NCBI GenBank assembly: GCA_937862575.1
Contig: CALMFM010000155.1
Location: forward strand, 1-63,738
Reading direction: 5' to 3'
Length of the DNA: 63,738 nt
Source: an uncultured Bacillota bacterium
Lineage (GTDB): Bacteria; Bacillota_I; Bacilli_A; Izemoplasmatales; Hujiaoplasmataceae
Positions within the stretch are counted from its first letter, which is position 1; each line of letters starts with the position of its first letter. Position numbers and translations under genes: made by a program. Below are positions 47,913 to 59,285 of the stretch, piece by piece. A model generated the notes under the pieces. The model was not told the origin of the DNA. It saw nothing but the letters and a program-made list of their open reading frames with translations, and did not search any database.

Positions 47913-49812
47913 AAATAAGAAGTACGATTCCAGCAATATTCAAATTCTTGAAGGACTTGAGGCGGTAAAAAAGCGCCCTGGAATGTATATTGGAACCACA
48001 AGTTCCCGAGGATTGCATCACCTTGTTTGGGAAATTGTAGATAACTCGGTAGATGAAGCTCTAGCCGGTTTTTGCACTGACATTTTCGTGGAAATATTAC
48101 CTGGAGAAGTCATTAAGGTTACTGATAACGGAAGAGGAATACCTGTTGATATCCACCCAAAAACAGGCAGACCATCTGTTGAAACGGTATATACCACTTT
48201 GCATGCCGGCGGTAAATTTGATCACAACTCATACAAGGTATCCGGAGGCTTGCACGGAGTAGGCGCCTCGGTAGTTAACGCATTGAGTCAATATATGATC
48301 GTGGAAATTCATAAAGATGGCAAAGAATACAGAATAGAATTTGACCACGGGTTCCTAAAAAAAGAACTGGTTACTTTAGGCGACACCGATAAATCCGGTA
48401 CTATTGTGACGTTTCTTCCTGATCCTGAGATTTTCAAAGAGTCTCAACACTTTGAATTTGAAATCTTACGAACCAGAATTCAACAATTGGCATTTCTTAA
48501 TAAGGGAATTAGATTCTCTATCATAGATAAACGTCAAGAAGACAAATTCGTTGAGAAGAAATATTGCTATGAAGGCGGAGTAAAAGAGTATGTAAGGTTT
48601 CTTAACGAAGGAAAAGAAGTACTCCATCAAGATGTAGCTTATTTTGAAGGACAGGTTGACGATATAATCGTCGAAATCGCAATGCAATACAATAGCGGTT
48701 ATGCTCAAAGCATATATCCTTTTACTAACAACATCAACAATTTAGAAGGCGGAACTCATGAAGAAGGCTTCAAGAGAACCTTAACTACTATATTGAATAA
48801 TTATGGTAAATTGATAAACATGTATAAGAAAGACGAATCCTTAATGGGTGAAGATACCAGAGAAGGATTGGTCGCGATTGTTTCCATAAAACATCCGGAT
48901 CCTCAATTTGAGGGGCAGACAAAGTCAAAACTCGGAAGCAGCGATGCGAGAGTAGCTGTTTCTCAAGTTATGAAAGACGGACTGGAAAGGTTCCTTTTAG
49001 AAAACCCTAATGCCGGTAAAATAATTATCGAAAAAGCTTTAATGGCTCAAAGAGCTAGAATAGCAGCTAAAAAGGCTAGAGAAGCTACTAGAAGAAAATC
49101 ACCTTTGGATGCACTCGGATTTGCATCCAAACTTGCCGATTGCCGTACAAAAGACGCGACTAAATCAGAAATATACATAGTCGAGGGTGATTCTGCCGGT
49201 GGCTCCGCCAAACAAGGCAGGGACTCAGAATATCAAGCCATTCTTCCTTTGAGAGGCAAGGTTTTGAATGTAGAAAAGTCAAGATTGGATAAAGCTTTGC
49301 AAAACAAAGAAATACTTTCGATGATTCAAGCATTTGGAACTGGTATAGCTGAAGAATTCCAACTTGAAAGTCTACGTTATCATAAAATAATAATTATGAC
49401 CGATGCCGACGTCGACGGGGCGCACATTAGAACGCTACTATTGACATTCTTCTTCAGATATCTCAAAAATTTGATAGAAAAAGGTCATGTATTCATTGCT
49501 CAGCCGCCTTTATTTAAAGTTCAATCAGGAAAAACAATCAAATATGCATATGAAGAGCATGAACTTGACAAGATATTGGCTGAATTTAATACAAAACCAA
49601 TTATTCAAAGATATAAAGGACTTGGAGAAATGAACCCTGAACAACTTTGGGAAACAACAATGGATCCGGTTCAAAGAACACTTCTTCAGGTAACCCTAGA
49701 AGATGCAATGGAAGCAGATAGAATTTTCTCAATGTTGATGGGCGACGACGTTCTCAGCAGAAGAGAATTCATTCAAGATAACGCTGAATACGTTAAGAAT
49801 CTGGATGTATAG
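47905..49812 (+). CDS. gyrB: DNA gyrase subunit B
   Basis: [63 protein letters not shown]. Confidence 0.98.
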   Translation: MNENKKYDSSNIQILEGLEAVKKRPGMYIGTTSSRGLHHLVWEIVDNSVDEALAGFCTDIFVEILPGEVIKVTDNGRGIPVDIHPKTGRPSVETVYTTLHAGGKFDHNSYKVSGGLHGVGASVVNALSQYMIVEIHKDGKEYRIEFDHGFLKKELVTLGDTDKSGTIVTFLPDPEIFKESQHFEFEILRTRIQQLAFLNKGIRFSIIDKRQEDKFVEKKYCYEGGVKEYVRFLNEGKEVLHQDVAYFEGQVDDIIVEIAMQYNSGYAQSIYPFTNNINNLEGGTHEEGFKRTLTTILNNYGKLINMYKKDESLMGEDTREGLVAIVSIKHPDPQFEGQTKSKLGSSDARVAVSQVMKDGLERFLLENPNAGKIIIEKALMAQRARIAAKKAREATRRKSPLDALGFASKLADCRTKDATKSEIYIVEGDSAGGSAKQGRDSEYQAILPLRGKVLNVEKSRLDKALQNKEILSMIQAFGTGIAEEFQLESLRYHKIIIMTDADVDGAHIRTLLLTFFFRYLKNLIEKGHVFIAQPPLFKVQSGKTIKYAYEEHELDKILAEFNTKPIIQRYKGLGEMNPEQLWETTMDPVQRTLLQVTLEDAMEADRIFSMLMGDDVLSRREFIQDNAEYVKNLDV

Positions 49813-49823
49813 GAGGGTAGATC

Positions 49824-52421
49824 ATGGCAGACAATTTTATTAATGACAATATGAACAACAATACTACCAGTAAAGTCGTGGAGATCAATATTTCCAAAGA
49901 AATGAAAACCTCTTTCCTTTCTTACGCGATGAGCGTTATTGTATCCAGAGCCTTACCTGACGTCAGAGACGGACTTAAACCGGTTCACAGAAGAATCCTA
50001 TATGGAATGGATGAGCTCGGAGTATATCCTGACAAACCTTTCAAGAAATCAGCGCGTATCGTCGGAGACGTCATGGGTAAGTATCATCCTCATGGTGATG
50101 CAGCCATCTATGACACGATGGTCAGAATGGCCCAAGATTTCAGTTATAGATATCCTTTGGTTAACGGACACGGAAACTTTGGGTCGATTGATGGCGATCC
50201 AGCCGCGGCTATGCGTTATACAGAAGCCAGAATGGAGAAAATTACACTTGAGATTTTAAAAGATCTTAAGAAAAATACTGTTGATTTCAAAGACAACTAT
50301 GACGGTTCCGAACAAGAACCAATAGTATTGCCGACAAAAATACCAAACCTGCTAATTAACGGTACTACCGGCATAGCGGTCGGTATGGCTACAAATATAC
50401 CGCCTCATAATCTCGGGGAAGTAATAGATGGATATATTGCCTATATCAATAATCCTGAAATAGAACTTGAAGAAATGATGGAATATATAAAAGGCCCCGA
50501 TTTCCCTACCGGAGGAGTCATTTTAGGACAATCAGGAATCTTGCAAGCATATGCAACTGGTAGAGGAATCATTAGAGTTAAAGCCAAGGCCGAAGTCAAA
50601 GAAATGGCAAATGGAAAAAAACAAATCATAATAAAGGAAATACCTTATCAAGTAAACAAAACAACCCTTATCGAAAGAATCGCTGACCTTGCAAAAGATA
50701 AGAAAATCGAAGGCATAACCGATTTGCGAGACGAATCTAACCTTAAAGGGATGAGAGTTGTAATGGAATTGAGAAAAGACATCAATCCTGAAGTCTTCCT
50801 CAATAACTTATATAAAAACTCACAGTTACAGATGTCTTTCGGGGCTAATATGTTAGCCTTGGTCGATGAGAAACCAGAAATTCTTGGATTGATTGACATT
50901 ATCAAACACTATTACAATCACCAAGTCGAGATATTGGTAAGAAGATGCCGTTTCGATTTGGAGAAAGCCGAACAAAGACTACATCTGCTTGAAGGGTTCA
51001 TAGTTGCTTTGAATAACATTGAAGAAGTTATACGAATTATTAGAAATTCTTATGATGATACAGAACAACAATTGATTGCCACCTTCAATTTCAGCGACGT
51101 GCAAGCCAAAGCTATCCTGGCAATGCAATTAAGAAGATTGTCAGGTTTAGAAAGAGACAAGATAGACAACGAAGCGAAAGAGCTTCACGTACAAATAGAC
51201 GACTTGAACGAAACTTTGGGAAACCCTGAGAAACAAAACAGGCTTTTAATAGAAGAAGCGTTGGAAATCAAAGCCAAATACGGCGATGAAAGAAGAACTG
51301 AAATTGATCTCTTTGGTGATTACGATATTGAAGATGAAGATCTCATTCCTGTTGAAGACGTTATAATAGCTGTAACAACCAATGGTTATGTAAAAAGGAT
51401 GAATGTCGACGTCTATCGCGCTCAAAACCGCGGTGGAAGAGGCAAGACAGGCATGAATTTGAATGAGGATGATGTAATAGACTCGATTATTTCAGCTCAA
51501 ACTCATGATTATTTGTTGTTCTTCACTACCCTAGGCAGAGTTTATAAGATGAAAGGCTATAAGATTCCTCGTTATGGAAGAAATTCCAAAGGATTGCCAA
51601 TCGTCAACTTACTTAATCTTGCCGAAGGAGAAGCTTTAGCCGCAGTAATGACACTTAAGGATTTCGAAGAAGGTTATCTATTTTTCACAACTTCCAAAGG
51701 CGTTGTCAAGAGAACAAAGGTATCCGATTTTCAAAATATTCGTGTCAATGGAATTAAAGCAATAACTTTAAGAGATGGCGACTTCTTACATTCTGTTAAA
51801 TTAACAGACGGATCAAGAGACATTATCATTGGCGCATCCAATGGAAAAGCCATCCGATTCCAAGAAACAGATGTTCGCTGCATGGGAAGAACCGCATCAG
51901 GCGTTAAGGGTATCGAACTAGAAAATGATGAAGAAGTTATTGGCGTAACATCAGTGGACGAAGACCGCACTCAAATACTCGCCATCACCAAACTTGGTTA
52001 TGGAAAGAGGACTGAAGTGGATGAATATCGTTGCCAAATACGTGGTGGAAAAGGCGTCAAGACAATCAACGTCACTGAAAAGAATGGACATCTGGCCAAA
52101 TTGATAAGTGTAACCGAAGGCGAAGACCTTCTGGTTGTCAGTGATAAAGGAATAATTATTAGAACACCTATCCAACAAATTTCAATCCTGAAAAGAGCTA
52201 CTCAAGGTGTCAAGATAATCAACCTTTTGGAAGATCACATAGTATCAACAGTTGCTTTGATAGATTCCGAACCCGAAGAAGATGAAGAACCAATTATCGA
52301 GCAAAAACAGGAACACATTCCTTTAATGCCGATTGATTCTCCAGTAATTGACGAGGAAGAGGAAGAAGAAGTCAATGAAGAATCGGCCGAAATCGACGAT
52401 ATATTGAATGACAGTTTTTAA
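49824..52421 (+). CDS. gyrA: DNA gyrase subunit A
   Basis: [58 protein letters not shown]-terminal beta-propeller [11 protein letters not shown] box. Confidence 0.98.
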   Translation: MADNFINDNMNNNTTSKVVEINISKEMKTSFLSYAMSVIVSRALPDVRDGLKPVHRRILYGMDELGVYPDKPFKKSARIVGDVMGKYHPHGDAAIYDTMVRMAQDFSYRYPLVNGHGNFGSIDGDPAAAMRYTEARMEKITLEILKDLKKNTVDFKDNYDGSEQEPIVLPTKIPNLLINGTTGIAVGMATNIPPHNLGEVIDGYIAYINNPEIELEEMMEYIKGPDFPTGGVILGQSGILQAYATGRGIIRVKAKAEVKEMANGKKQIIIKEIPYQVNKTTLIERIADLAKDKKIEGITDLRDESNLKGMRVVMELRKDINPEVFLNNLYKNSQLQMSFGANMLALVDEKPEILGLIDIIKHYYNHQVEILVRRCRFDLEKAEQRLHLLEGFIVALNNIEEVIRIIRNSYDDTEQQLIATFNFSDVQAKAILAMQLRRLSGLERDKIDNEAKELHVQIDDLNETLGNPEKQNRLLIEEALEIKAKYGDERRTEIDLFGDYDIEDEDLIPVEDVIIAVTTNGYVKRMNVDVYRAQNRGGRGKTGMNLNEDDVIDSIISAQTHDYLLFFTTLGRVYKMKGYKIPRYGRNSKGLPIVNLLNLAEGEALAAVMTLKDFEEGYLFFTTSKGVVKRTKVSDFQNIRVNGIKAITLRDGDFLHSVKLTDGSRDIIIGASNGKAIRFQETDVRCMGRTASGVKGIELENDEEVIGVTSVDEDRTQILAITKLGYGKRTEVDEYRCQIRGGKGVKTINVTEKNGHLAKLISVTEGEDLLVVSDKGIIIRTPIQQISILKRATQGVKIINLLEDHIVSTVALIDSEPEEDEEPIIEQKQEHIPLMPIDSPVIDEEEEEEVNEESAEIDDILNDSF

Positions 52422-52429
52422 CTAAAAAT

Positions 52430-52463
52430 AAAAGGATGTTGACTTAATTGCCAACGTCCTTTT
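52430..52463. terminator. Bidirectional terminator between gyrA and HIT gene
   Basis: AAAAGGATGTTG...CAACGTCCTTTT. Confidence 0.7.
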
Positions 52464-52475
52464 TATTATATTTGA

Positions 52476-52886
52476 TTACAGATTCTCGATTATGCTCTTC
52501 TGAATATCTTTATACATCTCTTGGCTTGTATTGCCTTGATTGTTGATAAAATCGATGTCAACGCCATCTTGATAGTATCTAGGAATGATATGCAGATGGA
52601 AGTGAAAAACGCTTTGAAGCGGCTTCTCCGTATTTACAAGCACATTCAAACCAATAGGATTAAAAGCATTTTTAATTGCGTTAGCAATCTTTGGAACCAC
52701 TTTAAAGATATTACCAGCCAATTCCTCGTTGATATCATATAGATTTTTGAAATGTTGTTTAGATATCACGATTGTATGTCCTTTAGTGGCTTGAGAAATG
52801 TCAAGTATCGCTAAAACATTCTCATCTTCGTAAATCTTGTATGACGGAATATCTCCGTTTAAGATTGAGCAAAATACACAACTCAT
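52476..52886 (-). CDS. HIT family protein
   Basis: CVFCSILNGDIPSYKIYEDENVLAILDI, HFHLHIIPRY. Confidence 0.93.
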   Translation of the reverse strand: MSCVFCSILNGDIPSYKIYEDENVLAILDISQATKGHTIVISKQHFKNLYDINEELAGNIFKVVPKIANAIKNAFNPIGLNVLVNTEKPLQSVFHFHLHIIPRYYQDGVDIDFINNQGNTSQEMYKDIQKSIIENL

Positions 52887-52888
52887 TT

Positions 52889-53557
52889 TTATTCCTCCTC
52901 ATTATAATCGTCGATTACTTTTAATAAATCTGAAAAATCATTTATCCAAAAATCCGGATTTAGATTTTTAATCAATTCTCTTTTGATAGACCAATTCACA
53001 CCACAAGTTAGCACAGAAGCGTTTCTACCAGCCAAAATATCGGAAGTGTTATCTCCAACGAATACGACTTTGTTGTAGCTTTTTAGCTGCTTCAAAGCAT
53101 AGAAGACAGGCTCGGGATGCGGTTTGTGTTCTCTTATGTCGTCCAAAAAACAATATGTATTGAAGTATTTATCCATTCCATAATGCTTTATTGAAGGCAT
53201 GGCTGATCGACTGAATTTAGTTGTGACAACGCCGAGATTGAACCCACGGTCATATAGATTCTTCAATGTTGACAAAACTTCAGGATAAATGCTGATATAG
53301 TCAAATTCATGACTTATGTAGTAGTCACGATAATATTCAATCATTTCCTGGATGACGACAGGGTCTTTGGATACAATCGCAAAGGTTTCTTTCAACGGCG
53401 GCCCGACCATTTCAACTAATTCTTCATTTGAGAAGTTTCTTTCAGGCATGTACTTACGAAATGTCAGTTCGAAACATTTGACAATTAATTCATTTGAATC
53501 AATCAACGTTCCATCCAAATCAAATAATACTGTATCTATTTTACGCAATTTAATCAC
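52889..53557 (-). CDS. HAD family hydrolase (PpaX/phosphoglycolate phosphatase-like)
   Basis: VLFDLDGTLIDSNELI, VVTTKFS, VFVGDNTSDILAGRNA. Confidence 0.9.
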   Translation of the reverse strand: MIKLRKIDTVLFDLDGTLIDSNELIVKCFELTFRKYMPERNFSNEELVEMVGPPLKETFAIVSKDPVVIQEMIEYYRDYYISHEFDYISIYPEVLSTLKNLYDRGFNLGVVTTKFSRSAMPSIKHYGMDKYFNTYCFLDDIREHKPHPEPVFYALKQLKSYNKVVFVGDNTSDILAGRNASVLTCGVNWSIKRELIKNLNPDFWINDFSDLLKVIDDYNEEE

Positions 53558-53678
53558 CGAGTATATTATATCAAATTTTTTAATTATCTTGATAACGTAT
53601 TTAAATTTGCTTAATACAATTCAAAATTCAAATGTTTAATTTTGAGTTTCGCTGTGCTATAATTAGTTAGGTGATTTT

Positions 53679-54593
53679 GTGAAAAAAGCAATCTTGATTT
53701 ACAATCCCAAAAGCGGAAACCAGAAATTTGAAGATAAGCTTGATTTCGTCCTAGATTCCTTGAAGGGAGACTATGGCGATGTTTCTGTTTATAGAACCAC
53801 TTATCCCGGTCACGCAATCGAATTAGCCTCAAAAGCTTGTGAGGAACGTTATGAGATGCTTATAATTGTTGGTGGCGACGGAACTTTCAACGAATGCGTA
53901 AACGGTATGATGGACCACGAATATCGACCGACCATTGGTTATATACCAGCAGGAACCTGTTGTGACATTGGAATGAGCTTAGGATTGTCAAAAAATGTTG
54001 AAAAGGCTACAAAAAATATCCTTAACAACACAAGAGCAAAAATGGATATAGTTAAATCTAACAATAGGTATTTCTGTTATGTATCTGGTAACGGAGCTTT
54101 TATTGACATCAGCTATGTAACAGATTCAAATCTAAAAAAGAAAATCGGGTACTTGGCTTATTTGATTCGTGGAGCGGTAGAGATGTTCACAATACCGAAA
54201 ATGAAAATGAAAATCCGACACGACCACGGGTATGACAGCGGAACTTATTCTCTGGTTTTAATAATTAACTCAAAGAGAGTCGCCGGAATCAATATGATAT
54301 ATAAACCTTGTTTGGATGATGGCTTAGTAGACGTAGTTTTATACAGAAGCTTGCCTCCTTTCAATAGTTTGATTTATATAATATCCATGATTTTACCTTT
54401 CTGGTCAACACCTTTGGTGCGGAGATTCAAGTCTAGTCATTTGAAAATTAAAACTAACACAAAAGCTAGATGGAACATCGACGGAGAATCCGGTGGAACA
54501 GGAAATCAATACATTGAAGTGGCCAAACAAGCCATTGAGATAATAATACCAGACAAGATAAAGAGCAGATATTTCCATAATCAAAATGAGTAA
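53679..54593 (+). CDS. Diacylglycerol/lipid kinase (YegS/DgkB family)
   Basis: ILIYNPKSGNQKFEDKL, IIVGGDGTFNECVNGMM, YIPAGTCCDIGMSLGL. Confidence 0.9.
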   Translation: MKKAILIYNPKSGNQKFEDKLDFVLDSLKGDYGDVSVYRTTYPGHAIELASKACEERYEMLIIVGGDGTFNECVNGMMDHEYRPTIGYIPAGTCCDIGMSLGLSKNVEKATKNILNNTRAKMDIVKSNNRYFCYVSGNGAFIDISYVTDSNLKKKIGYLAYLIRGAVEMFTIPKMKMKIRHDHGYDSGTYSLVLIINSKRVAGINMIYKPCLDDGLVDVVLYRSLPPFNSLIYIISMILPFWSTPLVRRFKSSHLKIKTNTKARWNIDGESGGTGNQYIEVAKQAIEIIIPDKIKSRYFHNQNE

Positions 54594-55131
54594 ATATAAC
54601 CAAGTCATAGTTGTCGAAGGTAGACACGACGAACAAAAAATCAAAAGTATTTATCCTGACGTGGAATGTATTGTCACGGGAGGTAGTGAGATTTCCGAAC
54701 AGACTTTGAATCTGATATATCAAACAAGTTTACATAGAGAAATCATATTATTTTTAGATCCGGATTACCCTGGAAAAAGAATAACAAATAGAATATTGGA
54801 AACAAAAGGCAACTATAAAATAGCATTTTTGAGTAAAGAAAAAGCTATTAGCAAGAACTATAAAAAGGTAGGAATCGAACACGCTAGCAGGAAAGACATA
54901 ATTGCTAGTCTCAATTCATGCTTTACGATTAATAAAAATACTAATAAAGTACAAATTAGAGACTTGATGCATCGCAAATTAATTAATGGCGAAGGAGCAT
55001 CAAACAATAGAAGAAATCTGTGTAAATCGCTAAATTTACCGATTTTAAACGGAAAAGCATTTTTAAAAACAATTAATATGTTAGGAATAAATCTAGAAAG
55101 GATTGATGAATTAATTGGCCGACAACAATAG
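54586..55131 (+). CDS. rnmV: Ribonuclease M5
   Basis: TOPRIM VIVVEGRHDEQKIKSIYPDVECIVTGGSEIS, FLDPDYPGKRIT, GIEHASRKDI. Confidence 0.93.
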   Translation: MSKYNQVIVVEGRHDEQKIKSIYPDVECIVTGGSEISEQTLNLIYQTSLHREIILFLDPDYPGKRITNRILETKGNYKIAFLSKEKAISKNYKKVGIEHASRKDIIASLNSCFTINKNTNKVQIRDLMHRKLINGEGASNNRRNLCKSLNLPILNGKAFLKTINMLGINLERIDELIGRQQ

Positions 55132-55975
55132 TAACAGAATAAGGAAAGCAATTGTCAGCCAAGACGATTTTTCAGTCAAGAAAAAATTTAGTCAAAACTT
55201 CTTGCTTGATGAAAACATCATTCATAAAATAATCGACTCAGCAAAGATAGATAATACAACTTGTGTGATAGAGATCGGTCCCGGACTCGGAGCTTTAACA
55301 AAAGAGATTGTAAAACTAGCAAAATCTGTGATAGTTTATGAGATAGATGAAGACTTAATTCCCCATTTACAGCGCTTAATAGGCAGTTTTAAAAATTTGA
55401 TTTTGCTCAATAAAGATATATTAAAAGCCAATGTTGAAGAGGATATTTTGAATCATTTTGACGGTTGCGAAAGGACTGTAGTCATAAGCAATCTTCCCTA
55501 TCATATAACCACGCCAATCATAATGAAGTTTCTTGAAGAGTTAAAAAATATAGATTCAATGGTGCTTATGATGCAATTGGAAGTGGCGCAAAGAATTACA
55601 TCTAAGCCAAATACTAAAGATTATAATGCGCTAAGCGTTATAATTCAGCATCAAACGATCGCCAAATACCTTTTCAAAGTCCCGAAAGCTGTTTTCTATC
55701 CTCAACCAAACGTCGACTCGGCTGTGATCAGGTTGGACATTATTAAAGAGGTTAACCAAACGGATAACACAGAGTTTTATAATTTCGTTCACAAATGTTT
55801 TAGTCAGAGAAGAAAAACCTTGGTAAACAATCTGGCTAACGGTTATAATAAATATGCAAAAGATGAGTTGATTGAAATATTGTCAAAAGAAAAAATCAAT
55901 CCCCAGACCAGAGCCGAAGTACTTGGTCTTGAGGAGTTTATGAAATTATATCAAAATTATTTCAGAGAAAGTTGA
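55115..55975 (+). CDS. rsmA: 16S rRNA dimethyladenosine transferase
   Basis: KKKFSQNFLLDENIIHKII, VIEIGPGLGALTKEI, ISNLPYHITTPII. Confidence 0.96.
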   Translation: MADNNSNRIRKAIVSQDDFSVKKKFSQNFLLDENIIHKIIDSAKIDNTTCVIEIGPGLGALTKEIVKLAKSVIVYEIDEDLIPHLQRLIGSFKNLILLNKDILKANVEEDILNHFDGCERTVVISNLPYHITTPIIMKFLEELKNIDSMVLMMQLEVAQRITSKPNTKDYNALSVIIQHQTIAKYLFKVPKAVFYPQPNVDSAVIRLDIIKEVNQTDNTEFYNFVHKCFSQRRKTLVNNLANGYNKYAKDELIEILSKEKINPQTRAEVLGLEEFMKLYQNYFRES

Positions 55976-55987
55976 TAGGAGTAAAAA

Positions 55988-57226
55988 ATGGAATTGAAAA
56001 GAACAGACAATGAACTTTATGAAATCGTTCAAAAAGAACTGCACAGACAAGAGTCACATCTAGAACTGATTGCCTCAGAAAATTTTGTGTCTAAATCTGT
56101 ATTGGAAGCAGACGGCAGCGTATTGACAAACAAATACGCTGAAGGCTATTCTGGCAAGCGGTATTATGGTGGTTGCGAATTTATTGACGAAGCCGAAAAC
56201 TTAGCTATTGACAGAGTTAAAAAATTGTTTAATGTACAATTCGCAAACGTTCAACCTCATTCTGGTTCGACTGCCAATATGGGAGCGTACCGAGCAATTC
56301 TAAAACCAGGTGACAAAGTTTTAGGAATGGCATTGGATCAAGGTGGACATCTAACTCATGGGCATCCGTTAAGTTTCAGTGGCATCGATTATGAGTTTCA
56401 TCCATATTTTGTGAATAAGGAAACAGAAACCATTGATTATGAAGAATTAGAGAAATTGGCATTGGAAATTAAGCCGCAATTAATAGTTGCTGGAGCCAGC
56501 GCCTATCCGAGAATTATCGATTTCAAGAGATTTAGAGAGATTTGCGACAAGGTAGGGGCTCTATTTATGGTTGATATGGCTCACATCGCGGGATTGGTCG
56601 CAGCTAAGTTACATCCAAATCCTTGTGATTACGCTGATATAGTAACATCGACCACTCATAAGACTTTACGCGGCCCAAGAGGCGGAATCATTCTGACAAA
56701 TAACGAAGAAATAGCGGCGAGCGTTAACAGAGTTATCTTCCCTGGTATTCAAGGCGGACCGTTAATGCATATAATTGCCGCAAAAGCAGTCGCATTTGGA
56801 GAAGCTTTGACAGACGAGTTTAACGATTATCAAAAACAGGTATTGAAAAATTCAAAAGCTTTCGCACAGAAGTTCATGGATCTAGGATATCATGTAGTAT
56901 CCGGCGGAACAGATAATCATTTAATGTTGTTGGACGTTCTCTCAAAAACAAATTTAACAGGAAAAAAAGCTGAAAATTTATTGGATACTGCCAATATCAC
57001 CTGTAATAAGAACACGATTCCATATGACACAAAGAAACCCTTTATCACTTCTGGAATCAGATTGGGTACCCCAGCCATGACCACAAGAGGATTCAAGGAA
57101 GCCGACTTTGAAGAAGTAGCCATCTTGATTGATCTTATATTAAGCAATCCAGAAAACGAGGACGTTTTCGCGGAAGTTAAGTCAAGAGTCAAGAAACTAA
57201 CGGATAAATATCCTCTGAATTACTAG
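55988..57226 (+). CDS. glyA: Serine hydroxymethyltransferase
   Basis: [68 protein letters not shown]. Confidence 0.98.
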   Translation: MELKRTDNELYEIVQKELHRQESHLELIASENFVSKSVLEADGSVLTNKYAEGYSGKRYYGGCEFIDEAENLAIDRVKKLFNVQFANVQPHSGSTANMGAYRAILKPGDKVLGMALDQGGHLTHGHPLSFSGIDYEFHPYFVNKETETIDYEELEKLALEIKPQLIVAGASAYPRIIDFKRFREICDKVGALFMVDMAHIAGLVAAKLHPNPCDYADIVTSTTHKTLRGPRGGIILTNNEEIAASVNRVIFPGIQGGPLMHIIAAKAVAFGEALTDEFNDYQKQVLKNSKAFAQKFMDLGYHVVSGGTDNHLMLLDVLSKTNLTGKKAENLLDTANITCNKNTIPYDTKKPFITSGIRLGTPAMTTRGFKEADFEEVAILIDLILSNPENEDVFAEVKSRVKKLTDKYPLNY

Positions 57227-57227
57227 T

Positions 57228-57782
57228 ATGGCAAATGTGCTTGTCTGTCTAGATGACGGGCTACTTAAGAACCGCATTATAAGAATTCTTACGGAAAAAA
57301 GCATATCATTTACCATCACTGAAAAACCTATAAGTCGTAGTGATTTATACCAATATAGCGTAGTTATTATTCATTCATCTTATAAACTTAACGACCTTTA
57401 CTCATTTATAGAAAACGTTGTTATTCAAAAAGCAACAACAATCTTGTATTTGACTTCAAATATCGGATCAAATCCATTTCGGAAATTTATCAACCATTCG
57501 AATTTGATTTTCGTTGATGAAGCTAAAATGGATGTTGAACTGCCATATGCTTTGGAACTATATCAAAAGTATTCGCAGCAAATTGATAATTTGAACAAGG
57601 AAAATGCCAAGTTGGCAAAAAAAGTAAAGGAATCAAACAACTTAGCCAAGTGCAAAAGGAAATTGATTAGCGAAGGTTACTCTGAAGAAGAAGCGCATAA
57701 GTATATTCTGAAATATGCAATGGACAATCACATAGACAAGTTAGAAGCATGTAATAGGTTACTCGGACTCGATTCCGAGTAA
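57228..57782 (+). CDS. ANTAR-domain RNA-binding antiterminator with degenerate receiver domain
   Basis: N-terminal receiver-like fold lacking the usual phospho-acceptor context; C-terminal [42 protein letters not shown] pattern; adjacent to glnA. Confidence 0.75.
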   Translation: MANVLVCLDDGLLKNRIIRILTEKSISFTITEKPISRSDLYQYSVVIIHSSYKLNDLYSFIENVVIQKATTILYLTSNIGSNPFRKFINHSNLIFVDEAKMDVELPYALELYQKYSQQIDNLNKENAKLAKKVKESNNLAKCKRKLISEGYSEEEAHKYILKYAMDNHIDKLEACNRLLGLDSE

Positions 57783-57788
57783 CCTATT
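57753..57788 (+). terminator. 15-bp perfect hairpin spanning the ANTAR stop codon, followed by T-rich tract
   Basis: AATAGGTTACTCGGA-ctcgat-TCCGAGTAACCTATT then gaTTTTT. Confidence 0.8.
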
Positions 57789-57815
57789 GATTTTTATATC
57801 CGATAAGAATATAAT
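57787..57815 (+). promoter_or_regulatory. Predicted glnA promoter
   Basis: TTGATT - 17 nt - TATAAT. Confidence 0.65.
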
Positions 57816-57822
57816 TTATCGA

Positions 57823-57836
57823 AAGCAAAGGCGCTT
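57823..57836 (+). promoter_or_regulatory. Candidate ANTAR-type stem-loop at 5' end of glnA leader
   Basis: AAGC-AAAGGC-GCTT: 4-bp stem and hexaloop with A at position 1 and G at position 4. Confidence 0.4.
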
Positions 57837-57903
57837 AAAAAGAAAGGTTATGTTCATATCGGAGATGCATCGCATTGTTTCGGATGTTCATAAGAAGATT
57901 AGA

Positions 57904-59244
57904 ATGAAGAAATATACAAAAAGCGATATTTTAAGAATCGCAAAGGAAGAAAATGTTAGGTACATTAGATTGATGTTTACGGACATCATGGGAACGATTA
58001 AGAGCGTTGAGATTCCGGTCACTAGATTAGAAACAGCACTAGATGGGAAGGTCATGTTTGACGGCTCTTCAATTGAAGGATTTGTCAGAATCATGGAAGC
58101 GGACATGTATCTGAGACCTGATTATGACACATGGTTGATTCTTAGTTGGGAAGAAACTAGTTATGGAAAGGTTGCCAGACTGATTTGCGACGTGTATACC
58201 CCTGATGGAAAACCATCTTTAGCCGATCCGCGTTCAAATCTTAAAAGAGTAGCTAAAAAAATGGAGAAATTAGGGTTCTCCGCACTCAATATAGGGTTTG
58301 AACCAGAGTTCTTTTTGTTCAAATTAGATAACGAAGGCAATATTACAATGGATGTGAAGGATGAAGGCGGATATTTTGACTTATCGCCTATCGACGGGGC
58401 CGGCGATTGTCGCAGAGACATCGTTTTGGAACTCGAACGAATAGGATTTACTATGGAAGCCAGCCATCATGAGGTAGCTCCCGGGCAAAACGAGATTAAT
58501 TTTGAGTTTTCAAATATTGTCGAAGCTTGTGATAATGTTCAAACCTTCAAGTTGGTTGTAAAGAACATAGCCAGAAGACATGGATTACATGCGACATTCA
58601 TGCCGAAACCGATTGCCAACATAAACGGATCAGGCATGCATACGAATTGCTCGTTATCAGACTTAAATGGTAACAACGCATTTTATGATGCCGAAGATCC
58701 TCAAGGCTTGAGTTTGATTTGTCGCAGATGGCTAACAGGGATTTTGACACATTCACGTTCGTTCTGCGCAATTACAAATCCGACAGTGAATTCATATAAA
58801 AGGTTAGTTCCTGGATATGAAGCACCTTGTTATGTGTCTTGGTCTGAACATAATCGATCCGTAATGGTTCGTATTCCAGCCACAAGAGGGCGAACCACTA
58901 GAACAGAAATCAGAAGTGTTGACACATCCTCAAATCCTTATTTGGCGATGGCAGTAATATTGGCTGCTGGGTTAGATGGTATAGAATCGGAATTGCCATT
59001 GATTTCTTCAATAAATGAGAACCTATTTGCATTGACACATGAACAAAGAGAAGAATTAGGCGTAAAAAACCTTCCAGACAATCTTAAAGAAGCAATAGAT
59101 CTTCTAAAGGAAAGCGAACTAATGAGAGAATCACTTGGTGATCATATATTTAATAAATTTATCGAACTCAAAAGCAAAGAGTGGGATGAGTTTAGAAAAA
59201 CAGTAACAGAGTGGGAAATAAAGAAATATATTAAATTGATATAA
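57904..59244 (+). CDS. glnA: Glutamine synthetase type I
   Basis: [58 protein letters not shown]-like [39 protein letters not shown]; start at 57904 by homology (ORF open back to 57787). Confidence 0.95.
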   Translation: MKKYTKSDILRIAKEENVRYIRLMFTDIMGTIKSVEIPVTRLETALDGKVMFDGSSIEGFVRIMEADMYLRPDYDTWLILSWEETSYGKVARLICDVYTPDGKPSLADPRSNLKRVAKKMEKLGFSALNIGFEPEFFLFKLDNEGNITMDVKDEGGYFDLSPIDGAGDCRRDIVLELERIGFTMEASHHEVAPGQNEINFEFSNIVEACDNVQTFKLVVKNIARRHGLHATFMPKPIANINGSGMHTNCSLSDLNGNNAFYDAEDPQGLSLICRRWLTGILTHSRSFCAITNPTVNSYKRLVPGYEAPCYVSWSEHNRSVMVRIPATRGRTTRTEIRSVDTSSNPYLAMAVILAAGLDGIESELPLISSINENLFALTHEQREELGVKNLPDNLKEAIDLLKESELMRESLGDHIFNKFIELKSKEWDEFRKTVTEWEIKKYIKLI

Positions 59245-59251
59245 AAGAAAA

Positions 59252-59285
59252 AGCGACGAGTTCATTGACTCGTCGCTGTTATTTT
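59252..59285. terminator. Bidirectional terminator between convergent glnA and hslO
   Basis: AGCGACGAGT-tcattg-ACTCGTCGCT. Confidence 0.85.
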
